DNA of 64,000 nucleotides from Fibrella aestuarina BUZ 2. GTDB taxonomy: Bacteria > Bacteroidota > Bacteroidia > Cytophagales > Spirosomataceae. The position numbers and the translations under genes are program-made. The stretch covers positions 2,264,813-2,328,812 of the forward strand of contig NC_020054.1 in assembly GCF_000331105.1 (NCBI RefSeq). Reading direction: 5' to 3'. Numbering within the stretch: the stretch's first letter is position 1; the number at the start of each line of letters is the position of its first letter. Positions 15,471 to 22,758 of the stretch are shown in pieces. The notes beneath the pieces are model-generated. The model had not been told where the DNA came from. It saw nothing but the letters and a program-made list of their open reading frames with translations, and did not search any database.

Positions 15471-15677
15471 CTATTGCTCTGTCTTCTGATTAAGCTTTCT
15501 GCGTATCTCTACCAGTTCATCAATCAATGAATGCAATAGCATGCTGATCACGAACAGCCCGCCACCAAAGGCAACAGCAAACCATTCGGGTGCGTGATAG
15601 GCCATTAAGAATTTGTAGGCCATGAACGCAGAAAAGCCCACGGTTGCGATTTGGAATAGTTTATCAAGAATCTTCAT
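15471..15677 (-). CDS. Small two-helix membrane protein, 68 aa
   Basis: Two hydrophobic segments (FQIATVGFSAFMAYKFL and WFAVAFGGGLFVISMLL) followed by a charged C-terminal tail (IDELVEIRRKLNQKTEQ), the outline of a small holin. It lies among tail genes with two- to three-base gaps to both neighbours. No lysin gene is seen next to it, so a holin role is only a possibility. Confidence 0.6.
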   Translation of the reverse strand: MKILDKLFQIATVGFSAFMAYKFLMAYHAPEWFAVAFGGGLFVISMLLHSLIDELVEIRRKLNQKTEQ

Positions 15678-15679
15678 TC

Positions 15680-16153
15680 TCAGTCCTGCTTTATGATCTT
15701 ATCAACTCGTTCCTCTGCGTACGCTACGATCGTACCCTCTTCGCTGTCGGACAGGCTCACCACCGGGCCGTAATACGCTTCGAGGTATTCGGCTTTATCG
15801 GCCTGCGTTGAGCTACCAAACCCGCCCTCTGCCGTATCGCCGCCGACCGACAGCCTGCGCAAATCGTCCAGCATGGCCCCGGTATCGGTCAGGTCAACCC
15901 GATCGGTTGATTTGCCTCGTTCGGTGCGTCGTTTCGCGTAACCGGCTGAGTACGCCCCGATACGCTGCCGGCTCTTGGTTTGCAGCACCTGCCCTTCAGC
16001 ACCCACGCCCCGATTCCGTACCCGGTCGCGGATCAGATCGAGGCCCATATCCACGCTGTCGCCCAGGATGTCGGGCAGTTCGGTGTCCAGTTGCTCGAAC
16101 TGACGTTGCAGCGCGGCAATGACTTCGGGGGCGTTGGTGTCGAGGGTGAACAT
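15680..16153 (-). CDS. Tail completion / HK97 gp10-like protein, 157 aa
   Basis: Residues 1-45 (TLDTNAPEVIAALQRQFEQL... GDSVDMGLDLIRDRVRNRG) and 68-100 (GAYSAGYAKRRTERGKSTDR followed by VDLTDTGAMLDDL) match the pattern of phage virion morphogenesis proteins (Mu gpG/P2 gpS, HK97 gp10-like), which join head and tail. The YSAGYAKRR...VDLTDTG order is the diagnostic part. The start ATG overlaps the stop of the preceding 58-aa gene as TAATG, so it is translationally coupled. It is the most recognisable structural gene between the terminase and the tape measure. Confidence 0.7.
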   Translation of the reverse strand: MFTLDTNAPEVIAALQRQFEQLDTELPDILGDSVDMGLDLIRDRVRNRGVGAEGQVLQTKSRQRIGAYSAGYAKRRTERGKSTDRVDLTDTGAMLDDLRRLSVGGDTAEGGFGSSTQADKAEYLEAYYGPVVSLSDSEEGTIVAYAEERVDKIIKQD

Positions 16154-16329
16154 TACTGACCGAGCAGAATACGCGTGTGCCAGTACAAAAGCCCAAGTTC
16201 AATGCATGAAGCGATTAAGGTCGACCAAACATTGTAGTTGCCCTTTTTGGGTTCGTTGTGCTTAGCAGAAGCAACACCGACGGCGATTATCGCTAAAGCG
16301 AACATTATGAGCATTGGAATCGTGAACAT
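16153..16329 (-). CDS. Small membrane protein, 58 aa
   Basis: A 58-codon frame with ATG at 16329 and stop overlapping the next start (TAATG). Two hydrophobic segments, FTIPMLIMFALAIIAVGVA and a weaker STLIASCIELGLLYW, joined by a polar loop (AKHNEPKKGNYN). Too short for many gene callers but fills a gap in an otherwise contiguous operon. Together with the 68-aa protein two genes downstream it could form part of a lysis cassette; this is inference. Confidence 0.6.
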   Translation of the reverse strand: MFTIPMLIMFALAIIAVGVASAKHNEPKKGNYNVWSTLIASCIELGLLYWHTRILLGQ

Positions 16330-16365
16330 GGTATAGGGTGTTTGAACTGGTTGAACGATTGTAGG

Positions 16366-17367
16366 CTATCCGAGCATTGACCCACGGTAATACCCAGCCT
16401 GCACCTCACTATCCGCCTGCACCACCGGGCCAGGTACGTTGGCCAGGTCCGTCAGAATGCGTCGGGCGATGGGCTTGAGTAGCTTGTACGCGTCATCGCA
16501 TAGTTTCTCAGCCTTTTCAGCGGCAAATTCCAGGTTGGTATTCGTGTAGAGGTTGATCCGGGTCGAGCCGCGTTTATCATCCATCAGGCAGCTGCCGGTG
16601 AGGTGGCGGAACGCGTCGGCCAAATCGAAGGCATAACGCGCAATGACTGCCGACAGTGAATGACTCACTGACGACACAAACCAGAATCGGCAGTCGGTAG
16701 CGACAAAGCCTGACGCTGTGCGGTTGGCACCATCCAGCGTACCCGTAGTCATGGTTGCACCACTATCCCCTGTCAGTGGGTTTGCTGCGCCACCTATTTC
16801 GGACAGTGTGAGGTTAGGCGACTCAACGCCTACGAATAGGTCCAAGCCATGTAATGGCACATCAAATACCATCGGCTCCGCAAATGGCGTAAAGTTTTGG
16901 GGCCCTGTTTTCTGGTAGACTGATTGGTTGTCGAGATAGTCGCCGGTCATCAAATTATAGGCTTTTACCTCGACTGTGGCCGCAATCGCCACCGTCAAAT
17001 TCGCGTACAGCCCATCAATACGTACCTGCCGATACGGGGCATAAGGCACAGTTAAGCGACATCCCTGCAACCGGCTGTCCATTGTCACAGCTTCGCGTAG
17101 GTCCGTGGGCTTGAATTCAAAAACCGACGAGCTGGCCACCGTATGCTTGAACTCGCCCGACTTGTTGAACTCGGTTTCGAGCATGGCTGACAGCTTGCTC
17201 AGCGCCAGATCGTTGATCCGTGCCCACGTATCGGCAACGGTCTGATCGTCCTTACGCAGCGCGGTAACCAACTCCGTGCTGATGCCGGGCAGGTCGTTGA
17301 CGTAGATGCTCCGGGCTTCGTTGTTGAGGCCACGCAGGCCGACGATGGAGGCAAAGGGGTTAGTCAT
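16366..17367 (-). CDS. Conserved-looking phage structural protein, 333 aa
   Basis: From the ATG at 17367 (overlapping the previous stop as ATGA) the protein begins TNPFASIVGLRGLNNEA and contains IYVNDLPGIS near residue 25. This style of N-terminus (a 'LRG...YINDLPGI' motif) recurs in uncharacterised Bacteroidetes phage proteins as far as I can recall. The middle is beta-rich with Gly/Thr-rich loops, the C-terminus helical. Size and place would suit a capsid- or tail-associated protein, but no HK97-fold signature can be seen. An in-frame extension to 17445 is rejected because it overlaps the upstream gene. Confidence 0.6.
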   Translation of the reverse strand: MTNPFASIVGLRGLNNEARSIYVNDLPGISTELVTALRKDDQTVADTWARINDLALSKLSAMLETEFNKSGEFKHTVASSSVFEFKPTDLREAVTMDSRLQGCRLTVPYAPYRQVRIDGLYANLTVAIAATVEVKAYNLMTGDYLDNQSVYQKTGPQNFTPFAEPMVFDVPLHGLDLFVGVESPNLTLSEIGGAANPLTGDSGATMTTGTLDGANRTASGFVATDCRFWFVSSVSHSLSAVIARYAFDLADAFRHLTGSCLMDDKRGSTRINLYTNTNLEFAAEKAEKLCDDAYKLLKPIARRILTDLANVPGPVVQADSEVQAGYYRGSMLG

Positions 17368-17633
17368 GCCTGTACGATTTTTAGCACTTGTGAGTAGGTC
17401 GTATTGAGCGTAAACGATTCGCCATTCAGCATGAAGACCCGGCACCGATCGTTCATGTCGCCACCTTCGTTTTCGCCGGTTGACTTAAACGCGCTGATGT
17501 CGCTGATCTTGATTGACATGGGCAGCCATTCTGTCTTATCCGTATCAAGGCCCATGTCGACCATTGACTTGTCGTAGCAGGCTACAAAGCAGTGTAGCCA
17601 ATTGCCCATTCCTGCGTCGTGTCGGTTATCCAT
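17364..17633 (-). CDS. Hypothetical phage protein, 89 aa
   Basis: Short protein with an odd N-terminus (DNRHDAGMGNWLHCFVACYD) and a small beta-rich C-terminal half ending in TTYSQVLKIVQA. Start and stop codons overlap with both neighbours (ATG at 17633 within TGATG; stop within ATGA), a strong sign of a coupled operon. No function assigned. Confidence 0.6.
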   Translation of the reverse strand: MDNRHDAGMGNWLHCFVACYDKSMVDMGLDTDKTEWLPMSIKISDISAFKSTGENEGGDMNDRCRVFMLNGESFTLNTTYSQVLKIVQA

Positions 17634-17815
17634 CAGCGTTTCGATCTTCCGAAGGTTGGCACAACAATCGCGTTCGGGTTGTCGGCAAGTGAGACGATGT
17701 TTAGGTTTTTGTCGAGGCCGTGGGTGCCCGATTCGAGTTGCCTGGTTTTGGTTTCAAGCCGCTTGAGCCGTTCGGCCCGTTGCTCGGGCGTTTCGTTTTC
17801 GTATCGGTTAGTCAT
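17633..17815 (-). CDS. Hypothetical phage protein, 60 aa
   Basis: Very charged N-terminal helix (NETPEQRAERLKRLETKTRQ) followed by a short extended tail. Overlaps the upstream 323-aa gene by eight bases and the downstream gene by one. Function unknown. Confidence 0.55.
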   Translation of the reverse strand: MTNRYENETPEQRAERLKRLETKTRQLESGTHGLDKNLNIVSLADNPNAIVVPTFGRSKR

Positions 17816-18779
17816 GAGCGTAAGTGGGGCGAATGTTGGCGGCTGTTTTCAGGTACGTTTGCGAACGGCTTATCATCGCCTCGGCTTCGTCTTGCAGTTG
17901 CTGGGCGCGCACTTGTTGTTGGACAGCCAAACGGTCTTGTATGCTGACCATTACGGCTTCCTGGTCGTGGGGCTCATCACCACAGTGAGCAACGATCATA
18001 TCCACGACGTACATGACCATATCGGCGTTTGATTTGAGCATTGGCAGCGATGGCGCGATGTCTGGGAAGATCGGGTAGCCGGGCTTAGTCTGCGCGTCAA
18101 ACGGTGGTAACGGTTTCTCGGCTGGGTTATGCCAGCATTCCAGAACAGCAGCACCATCAACCGACAAATCGGGGTACGTTGCCGGGCCTTTGCAATTCCC
18201 TTTGCAGCCGCTTTGCGTTTCCTTTGCAGCTTTGGTGAGCGCATCACGTTCACGCTGCCCGTATTCGCGCAATGCTTTGACTTTTTCGCTTTCAACCACT
18301 GTAACCCCCGCCGATTTGCTGACTGCCTCTTCGAGTTTATGCAGCACCTCAGACGCAGACGATGGCAAGGGAAGGACGACCTGTATTCCCTTTTCCAGCT
18401 TAGGGGGTTCATCCGCAGGCTCATTGTCGGCCGGATCAAAGAACTCAATGACGGGTTTCGCTTTCTTCTCAGCATCGACAACAATGGATGCTGCTGTCTC
18501 GGCAACTGAAGGGTTACCAATACCCAGCTTTTGCAGCACATCGGCGGCGCTGAGCTTCATCAGCGCACCCATCCGCACGTACTCGTAGACATCAATACCG
18601 GCCTCACCCTTGCTTTTGATCGCGCCTATCTCTTCCAACGCCTGAAAGAACCGGTTGTCAACGTCGTGACGCTGGCAGAACACCATCGTGTTGACGCGTC
18701 GCGGCTTGTCACTGGATAGCTGACCGACCAGTTCGAGAATGGCCTTTTTGTAGCGGGGTTCAAGTACGTGTTGTATCAT
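17808..18779 (-). CDS. Hypothetical phage protein after TerL, 323 aa
   Basis: Occupies the position where a portal gene normally follows the terminase large subunit, but neither length nor sequence fits a portal. The N-terminal 90 residues are helical and look like a winged-helix-type domain (YKKAILELVGQLSSDKPRRV, then HDVDNRFFQALEEIGAI). The middle is acidic and disordered. Residues about 205-225 hold CKGNCKGPATYPD and later CWHNPAEKPLPPF. A helical C-terminus follows. Function not recognised; could be a regulatory or DNA-binding protein. Confidence 0.6.
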   Translation of the reverse strand: MIQHVLEPRYKKAILELVGQLSSDKPRRVNTMVFCQRHDVDNRFFQALEEIGAIKSKGEAGIDVYEYVRMGALMKLSAADVLQKLGIGNPSVAETAASIVVDAEKKAKPVIEFFDPADNEPADEPPKLEKGIQVVLPLPSSASEVLHKLEEAVSKSAGVTVVESEKVKALREYGQRERDALTKAAKETQSGCKGNCKGPATYPDLSVDGAAVLECWHNPAEKPLPPFDAQTKPGYPIFPDIAPSLPMLKSNADMVMYVVDMIVAHCGDEPHDQEAVMVSIQDRLAVQQQVRAQQLQDEAEAMISRSQTYLKTAANIRPTYAHD

Positions 18780-18837
18780 TTTTCTAAGGGAGCGAGAGGT
18801 GAAATGCTGGGATTTGCTTTATGGACATTGGATATTT

Positions 18838-20166
18838 CTAAGCCGCTTTCTTATAGTGGCCCAGACTTCGGAACGTGGTGTACTCGAAATTGCAGAGGTC
18901 GTAGCGCCCGCAGTCCGAGAGGTGCCCGTAGTCGAATTTGTTGCAGTCGTCTTTGTCGAGCTTGCCATCCGTGGCGGTTTTGCACCGCTGCACGTCGGCC
19001 GCCAGCACTGGACAGGCTTTGTCGTCAATCTTGAAATCGTCGCCGTAGTGGTGAATCAGGGCGTTGACCACGAAGCGGGCGTCGTCGGTGTGTGGGTTGG
19101 CTTTGGGCACCTGATAGTTGGTGTAGTGCGCCCCGTACTGCGACATGTAGGTCTGAGTCAGTCGCCACGCCGACCGGTTGCCAGGCGTTAAGGCGTTGGA
19201 CGCCCCGCCCGATGCATCGCCGGTGATGTGTAGCTGGTTGCTGCGCCCGTAGGTGTGGGCAATCTCTTTGCAGATGTATTCCAGGTCGAGCCCTTCGCCG
19301 CCCTGGTGGATCTCCCGGAAAAACTGTGGCACCTCCACGCCGTTAATCACAGGCTTTTGCCGCAGCGTCACCGAGTTGATCTTATTGAAGTCAAACGAGC
19401 AGTACACCGGAATGCGCGGGTTGTAAACCACCTTGCCGAAATGCACCGTCGGGTTGATCTTGTGGAAGTACGGGTTGTCAGGCCGGATAATGCCCCACAG
19501 CCCCAACACGTACACCCGGTACTGGTAGGGATCAACGTCTTTGAGTCGTTCCAGCGCCGCGATTCGCTCGGGTGTGATGTACTCGTTATCGCGGTACGTG
19601 ACGTGGCAACTGCCCACCTGCCCCGCGTAAGCCGCGTCATCGATCAGTTTGCTTTTGATCCAGTGCGATTCAGAGACGGGATTGAGCAGTAAGATGATCT
19701 GAATAAACTGCTCAGAACGGGCGCGGCGGTCGATTTCCAGAAAGTCGCCCCATTCGAGTTGGTTGGCCTCTTCGATCAGCACCCGGTAGAAGCCAAACAG
19801 CGACTTGAGCGATTCGGGGTCGTTGACGCCCATAAACACGATCTTGCGACCGGTGGGCTTAAAGACGATCTCGCGTTTGTCGCTGCTGTAGAAGAAATCG
19901 AACGAGGTGGTGAGCCCCCACGCCAGAATAATAGCCTTGAGTAGTTTGTAACAGGATTCCCGAATGTGGCTGGCCTGTTTGCGCATGACCAGAATATCGG
20001 CTTTGGCGGTCATCAGGTCGAGTACAATGTCCTGATGCGCGCTGTAGCTCTTACTGCTATCGGCAGCCCCGAAAAACACGACGTAGCGGTATAACTGCTG
20101 CACGACCGCCCGAAACTTGCGGTAGGCGGTGGTGAACAGCTTGGCCGACAGGTGCAGCTTTCTCAT
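18838..20166 (-). CDS. terL: Phage terminase large subunit (PBSX/Terminase_3 type)
   Basis: DNA-packaging ATPase-nuclease, 442 aa, the usual family length. An altered Walker A lies at residues 33-40 (GAADSSKS) and Walker B at 129-133 (VLIEE) with catalytic Glu133. The nuclease domain carries Asp259 (YCSFDFN), Asp317 (HITGDASGG) and Asp418/Asp423 (LSDCGRYD), the three acidic positions expected for the RNase H-like fold. The ATG overlaps the terS stop (ATGA). Presence of an intact TerL argues that the element can package DNA, yet no portal gene follows it in the visible operon. Confidence 0.93.
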   Translation of the reverse strand: MRKLHLSAKLFTTAYRKFRAVVQQLYRYVVFFGAADSSKSYSAHQDIVLDLMTAKADILVMRKQASHIRESCYKLLKAIILAWGLTTSFDFFYSSDKREIVFKPTGRKIVFMGVNDPESLKSLFGFYRVLIEEANQLEWGDFLEIDRRARSEQFIQIILLLNPVSESHWIKSKLIDDAAYAGQVGSCHVTYRDNEYITPERIAALERLKDVDPYQYRVYVLGLWGIIRPDNPYFHKINPTVHFGKVVYNPRIPVYCSFDFNKINSVTLRQKPVINGVEVPQFFREIHQGGEGLDLEYICKEIAHTYGRSNQLHITGDASGGASNALTPGNRSAWRLTQTYMSQYGAHYTNYQVPKANPHTDDARFVVNALIHHYGDDFKIDDKACPVLAADVQRCKTATDGKLDKDDCNKFDYGHLSDCGRYDLCNFEYTTFRSLGHYKKAA

Positions 20167-20654
20167 TCGGGCGCGATGTCTATAATGATGTCGCCCGATT
20201 CCTCGTCGCGCCGTATCCGCTGCACACCATTGGTTTCAACAGCCACCTCGTGTTTATCACGCCACTTCTTGGGCTGGCGGTTTTTAAGCCAGAAGATCAG
20301 CGCTGTCGGGTCGGGCGGGTAATGCTTGGTTGTCGGTGTCTCGGTAACGACCCCTTCGTAGGTGCTGAAGTGCGTGTCGTCGTGACTGTAGCCCGTGGCG
20401 CGTTTGAAGAGCGATTCGACCACCTCGGCGTCCGCAATGGCTTTGCCCCTTTTTATGGACTCAAAAAACTCTTCGTGTTCTACCTTCCAGTTGTTGACCG
20501 TCTGCTCGGTGACATCAAAGAACTCTGCCAACTCGGCGTCTGTATGACCGAGCAGGCAGAGCTTATACGCCTGCTGTGCGTACTCATTACGGTACAGGGT
20601 AGGACGACCGCCAGCGTTACCAGTGGCAAAGTCATTCCCTAAGGGAGCAGACAT
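20163..20654 (-). CDS. terS: Phage terminase small subunit
   Basis: A 163-aa DNA-recognition subunit. The N-terminus has the common GNAGGRPTLY phrase; residues about 40-62 form a helix-turn-helix (HTDAELAEFFDVTEQTVNNW); a central helical oligomerisation region (ATGYSHDDTH) and the PDPTALIFWLKNRQPKKWRD motif, very typical of small terminase subunits, follow. First gene of the late unit, 36 bases downstream of a strong TTGACA-type promoter and coupled to terL. Confidence 0.92.
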   Translation of the reverse strand: MSAPLGNDFATGNAGGRPTLYRNEYAQQAYKLCLLGHTDAELAEFFDVTEQTVNNWKVEHEEFFESIKRGKAIADAEVVESLFKRATGYSHDDTHFSTYEGVVTETPTTKHYPPDPTALIFWLKNRQPKKWRDKHEVAVETNGVQRIRRDEESGDIIIDIAPE

Positions 20655-20696
20655 GTAAACGTGAGTGTAGTTGGTGGTACTGTGTTGTAATTCGTA

Positions 20697-20728
20697 CGAA
20701 TATAAAGAGAAATACGGTTAGTTGTCAA
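20697..20728 (-). promoter_or_regulatory. Late promoter of the terminase operon
   Basis: Minus strand: TTGACA (20723-20728), an 18-base spacer and TATATT (20699-20704) extended to TATATTCG. The fit to a sigma-70 -35/-10 consensus is unusually good for a Bacteroidetes genome. It sits about 45 bases before the terS start codon. Confidence 0.65.
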
Positions 20729-20731
20729 GCA

Positions 20732-20753
20732 AATAATTAGTGTACTAATAATT
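20732..20753. promoter_or_regulatory. Near-palindromic operator upstream of the late promoter
   Basis: AATAATTAGT-GT-ACTAATAATT matches its reverse complement at about 18 of 22 positions and lies immediately upstream of the TTGACA box. The half ACTAATAATTAGC recurs inverted upstream of the tape measure gene (5272-5284). A binding site for a phage activator or repressor is inferred. Confidence 0.45.
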
Positions 20754-20772
20754 AGCAAGTCAAGTAATTGAG

Positions 20773-20973
20773 CTAAGTAAAAGCCCGACGTGGTGGGTCG
20801 GGGGTGGTGGGCCGATCACCGTCTGCTGCCTCAGCCCGTGCCAACCCCTTATTATAGGTGGCGATGACCAGACTGACGATGCGCTCAATAAGCGCATCGT
20901 CGTCGGCGTGGTGCGGACTTGCGGTATCATGGTAGTCACTGACCATCTTTTCGGCGCTGTCTCGTATGCTCAT
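20773..20973 (-). CDS. Hypothetical phage protein, 66 aa
   Basis: Small acidic helical protein (DALIERIVSLVIATYNKGLA) with a proline-rich end. Lies 28 bases downstream of the J-domain-like gene and is the last gene of the early operon before the late promoter. Function unknown. Confidence 0.5.
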   Translation of the reverse strand: MSIRDSAEKMVSDYHDTASPHHADDDALIERIVSLVIATYNKGLARAEAADGDRPTTPDPPRRAFT

Positions 20974-21001
20974 GGGTTATGTTGTTTACTGTCGAGCGGG
21001 T

Positions 21002-21634
21002 TTATATGTCTTGACCGAAATGCATGGCGGCTTCGGTCTGAGCCGCGACAAGCGCGTCTCGTTGTTGCTGGGTAAGTTCTTGCCGTAATTTGGCTTGGTA
21101 TGCCGTCAAGCAGTGCTTCCAGGTAAGCCGATCTGCGCCTATTGTGTCGACCCCTAACACCCGCTGCCAATACGGCGTAATTGTAGCTGGCTTGGCTGGC
21201 TGTTTTGGTGTGGGCGCTGGGCTAGATACGTTGGTCGGCACAGCGCCAAAGGGCTTGAGGGCTTCCCCGACGGGCAATAACATGCGCCGGGTAAAACCGC
21301 GCAACTCACCAACCGCTAACCGGATTTCGTTCAGATTGCCCGCAATCGTGTCGTACTGATCGCAGGCTAAGCAGAACTGATGCCCTTTGGCCCGAACATG
21401 TTCAAACCAGACGGCGACGCCGGGATCATCGACCGTCTTTGGCTGTTGGCTATAGGGGTCACCGTTTTTCTTCAGCTTGGCGTTGGAGGTGATGACCACG
21501 CGAATCACGCCCAACATAGCCAACTCCTTACGTAGCGCAGGTAAGGCGTTGGCGATCGTCAACGTAGTGCGTGGCGATTCACGAAACCGCTGCCGTACGC
21601 GGTTGACAGGCCAGCAAAGTGGGGCAGGTTTCAT
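21002..21634 (-). CDS. J-domain-like phage protein, 210 aa
   Basis: The N-terminal half has the phrase order VITSNAKLKKNGDPYSQQ, DDPGVAVWFEH, FCLACDQYDTIAGNLNEIRL and VGELRGFTRR, which matches a widespread phage/plasmid family ('DpGVAVYF...lACDkw...dN..AI...i..lRg..R'). A variable linker precedes a C-terminal YWQRVLGVDT segment followed by helices resembling a J-domain. The start ATG at 21634 overlaps the exonuclease stop (ATGA), indicating coupling; an extension to 21661 is rejected. Molecular role unknown; proximity to recombination genes suggests DNA metabolism. Confidence 0.6.
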   Translation of the reverse strand: MKPAPLCWPVNRVRQRFRESPRTTLTIANALPALRKELAMLGVIRVVITSNAKLKKNGDPYSQQPKTVDDPGVAVWFEHVRAKGHQFCLACDQYDTIAGNLNEIRLAVGELRGFTRRMLLPVGEALKPFGAVPTNVSSPAPTPKQPAKPATITPYWQRVLGVDTIGADRLTWKHCLTAYQAKLRQELTQQQRDALVAAQTEAAMHFGQDI

Positions 21635-22311
21635 CTGATTGTCTCGTTTTCTACTCTCCAACTACTCGGCACCCACCCACCTGAACGTACCTGCTCAGCG
21701 GCCAGCTTGAGCAACTTGTCGCGCTTGACAAACCCGCCGCGTATAAACGCCTCTGATCGATGAAACGGCAGCCGAAACACCTGATACGGTGGCTGCTTCT
21801 GAACGCCCACGAACTCGAAGAACTTGGCGTTGTCGTCGCTGCTCAAATAGTGCGCCGCCTGCCGGTCGTAATCGTACTCGTGGCACGTGTCGATGAATTC
21901 GCTCTTTGATCGACACGAGGTTGTCTTCAAGTCGATCAGGTGTACACGACGCGGCAACACGATGGCATCAATCTTGGCTTTGCAGGGCAGGTTGGTTGTG
22001 GGATCTGTCCATGTACGTACCTGCTCACGATCGGCGCTGTTGAGCAGGTGGAACAAATCGCCTTCGCCGCCATTGATCACGGCGTTGCGCATATCCATTA
22101 GCCGGAAATACTCGTCGGAAGTGCGCTCAACAAAGGGCGTCTCGTAGACGCTGCATTTTTCTGGCTCCAAAATCAGCGTGTGAAACGCGGTACCAAACGC
22201 TAACGTCTCGGCAGATGCCCGAATCGGCTTGCGGCCAAACATGTGGGCAGCCAGGGCGGAGAGGTCGGAGTTGGCCCAATGGGGGAGCTGCCTGTATTCA
22301 ATGTCGTTCAC
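21631..22311 (-). CDS. RecE-like PD-(D/E)XK exonuclease
   Basis: A 226-aa nuclease of the phage RecE/DUF3799-like group. Seen motifs: SDLSAL near residue 15, LAFGTAFHTLILEPE with His44, KAKIDAIVLP with Asp115, IDLKTT with Asp127 and Lys129, and YDRQAAHYL at 148-156, i.e. the H...D...D-x-K...QxxxY order of lambda-type/RecE exonucleases. It would resect double-stranded DNA 5'-3' for phage recombination, normally paired with an annealing protein; the neighbouring NinB-like or 216-aa proteins are candidates. Overlaps neighbours on both sides (ATGA). Confidence 0.85.
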   Translation of the reverse strand: MNDIEYRQLPHWANSDLSALAAHMFGRKPIRASAETLAFGTAFHTLILEPEKCSVYETPFVERTSDEYFRLMDMRNAVINGGEGDLFHLLNSADREQVRTWTDPTTNLPCKAKIDAIVLPRRVHLIDLKTTSCRSKSEFIDTCHEYDYDRQAAHYLSSDDNAKFFEFVGVQKQPPYQVFRLPFHRSEAFIRGGFVKRDKLLKLAAEQVRSGGWVPSSWRVENETIR

Positions 22312-22757
22312 GGTAGTTGCTGGTTAGCGGTTTCTAGCTTAATCGGGTCGGGCACGTCAATACCCAACGTATCGGCGGCAAACTGTCGGCAGCGTTCGAT
22401 GTACTCGCTGAAGGCTGCTGTGTCGAGGCTACGCGTTTCGGTCGACAGGGTGATGATGTGGCCGTTTTCGGTCGGGATGTCGCGGCTGTTAAACTGCCGT
22501 TTCAACCATTCGTGCGTTTCGCCGTGGGTGAGCCTCTCGCCCGCTACGTCCGACATCGCTGCCTGAATGAGTGGCAACACGACGCCGTGATAATATTTTG
22601 ACTGCTGGTTGCTGCGCTTGCTGTACACCTTCGTAACCACCACCTCAACCACGCAGTCAGGTACGTTGGCAACGGCGTCGTCAAACTTGTCGCGGTCGCT
22701 GATGTAGAGCTGACCAGCAGTGATGTTGCCCAGCGCGGTTATCGTCTTGCCAGCCAT
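22308..22757 (-). CDS. NinB-like phage recombination protein, 149 aa
   Basis: Contains KVYSKRSNQQSKYYHGVVLP and THGETHEWLKRQFNSRDIP, which follow the pattern of NinB/Orf-like phage recombination mediators ('R...QN.yyhg...pli... HewLK..F'), and a C-terminal FSEYIERCRQFAADTLGIDV helix. The start at 22757 is one base past the previous stop; an in-frame ATG further upstream (22805) would lie in the neighbouring gene. Its neighbour is the exonuclease, consistent with recombination. Confidence in the family is moderate because it is based on a short motif. Confidence 0.6.
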   Translation of the reverse strand: MAGKTITALGNITAGQLYISDRDKFDDAVANVPDCVVEVVVTKVYSKRSNQQSKYYHGVVLPLIQAAMSDVAGERLTHGETHEWLKRQFNSRDIPTENGHIITLSTETRSLDTAAFSEYIERCRQFAADTLGIDVPDPIKLETANQQLP

Positions 22758-22758
22758 A

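Noticed and set aside
17808..18779. Portal protein candidate after TerL
   Set aside because: Too short (323 aa), with an acidic disordered middle and cysteine-containing segments; no portal-like features could be identified.
20970..21170. 66-codon minus-strand frame
   Set aside because: Lies almost entirely within the J-domain-like gene in another frame; Arg-rich composition is typical of a shadow frame.
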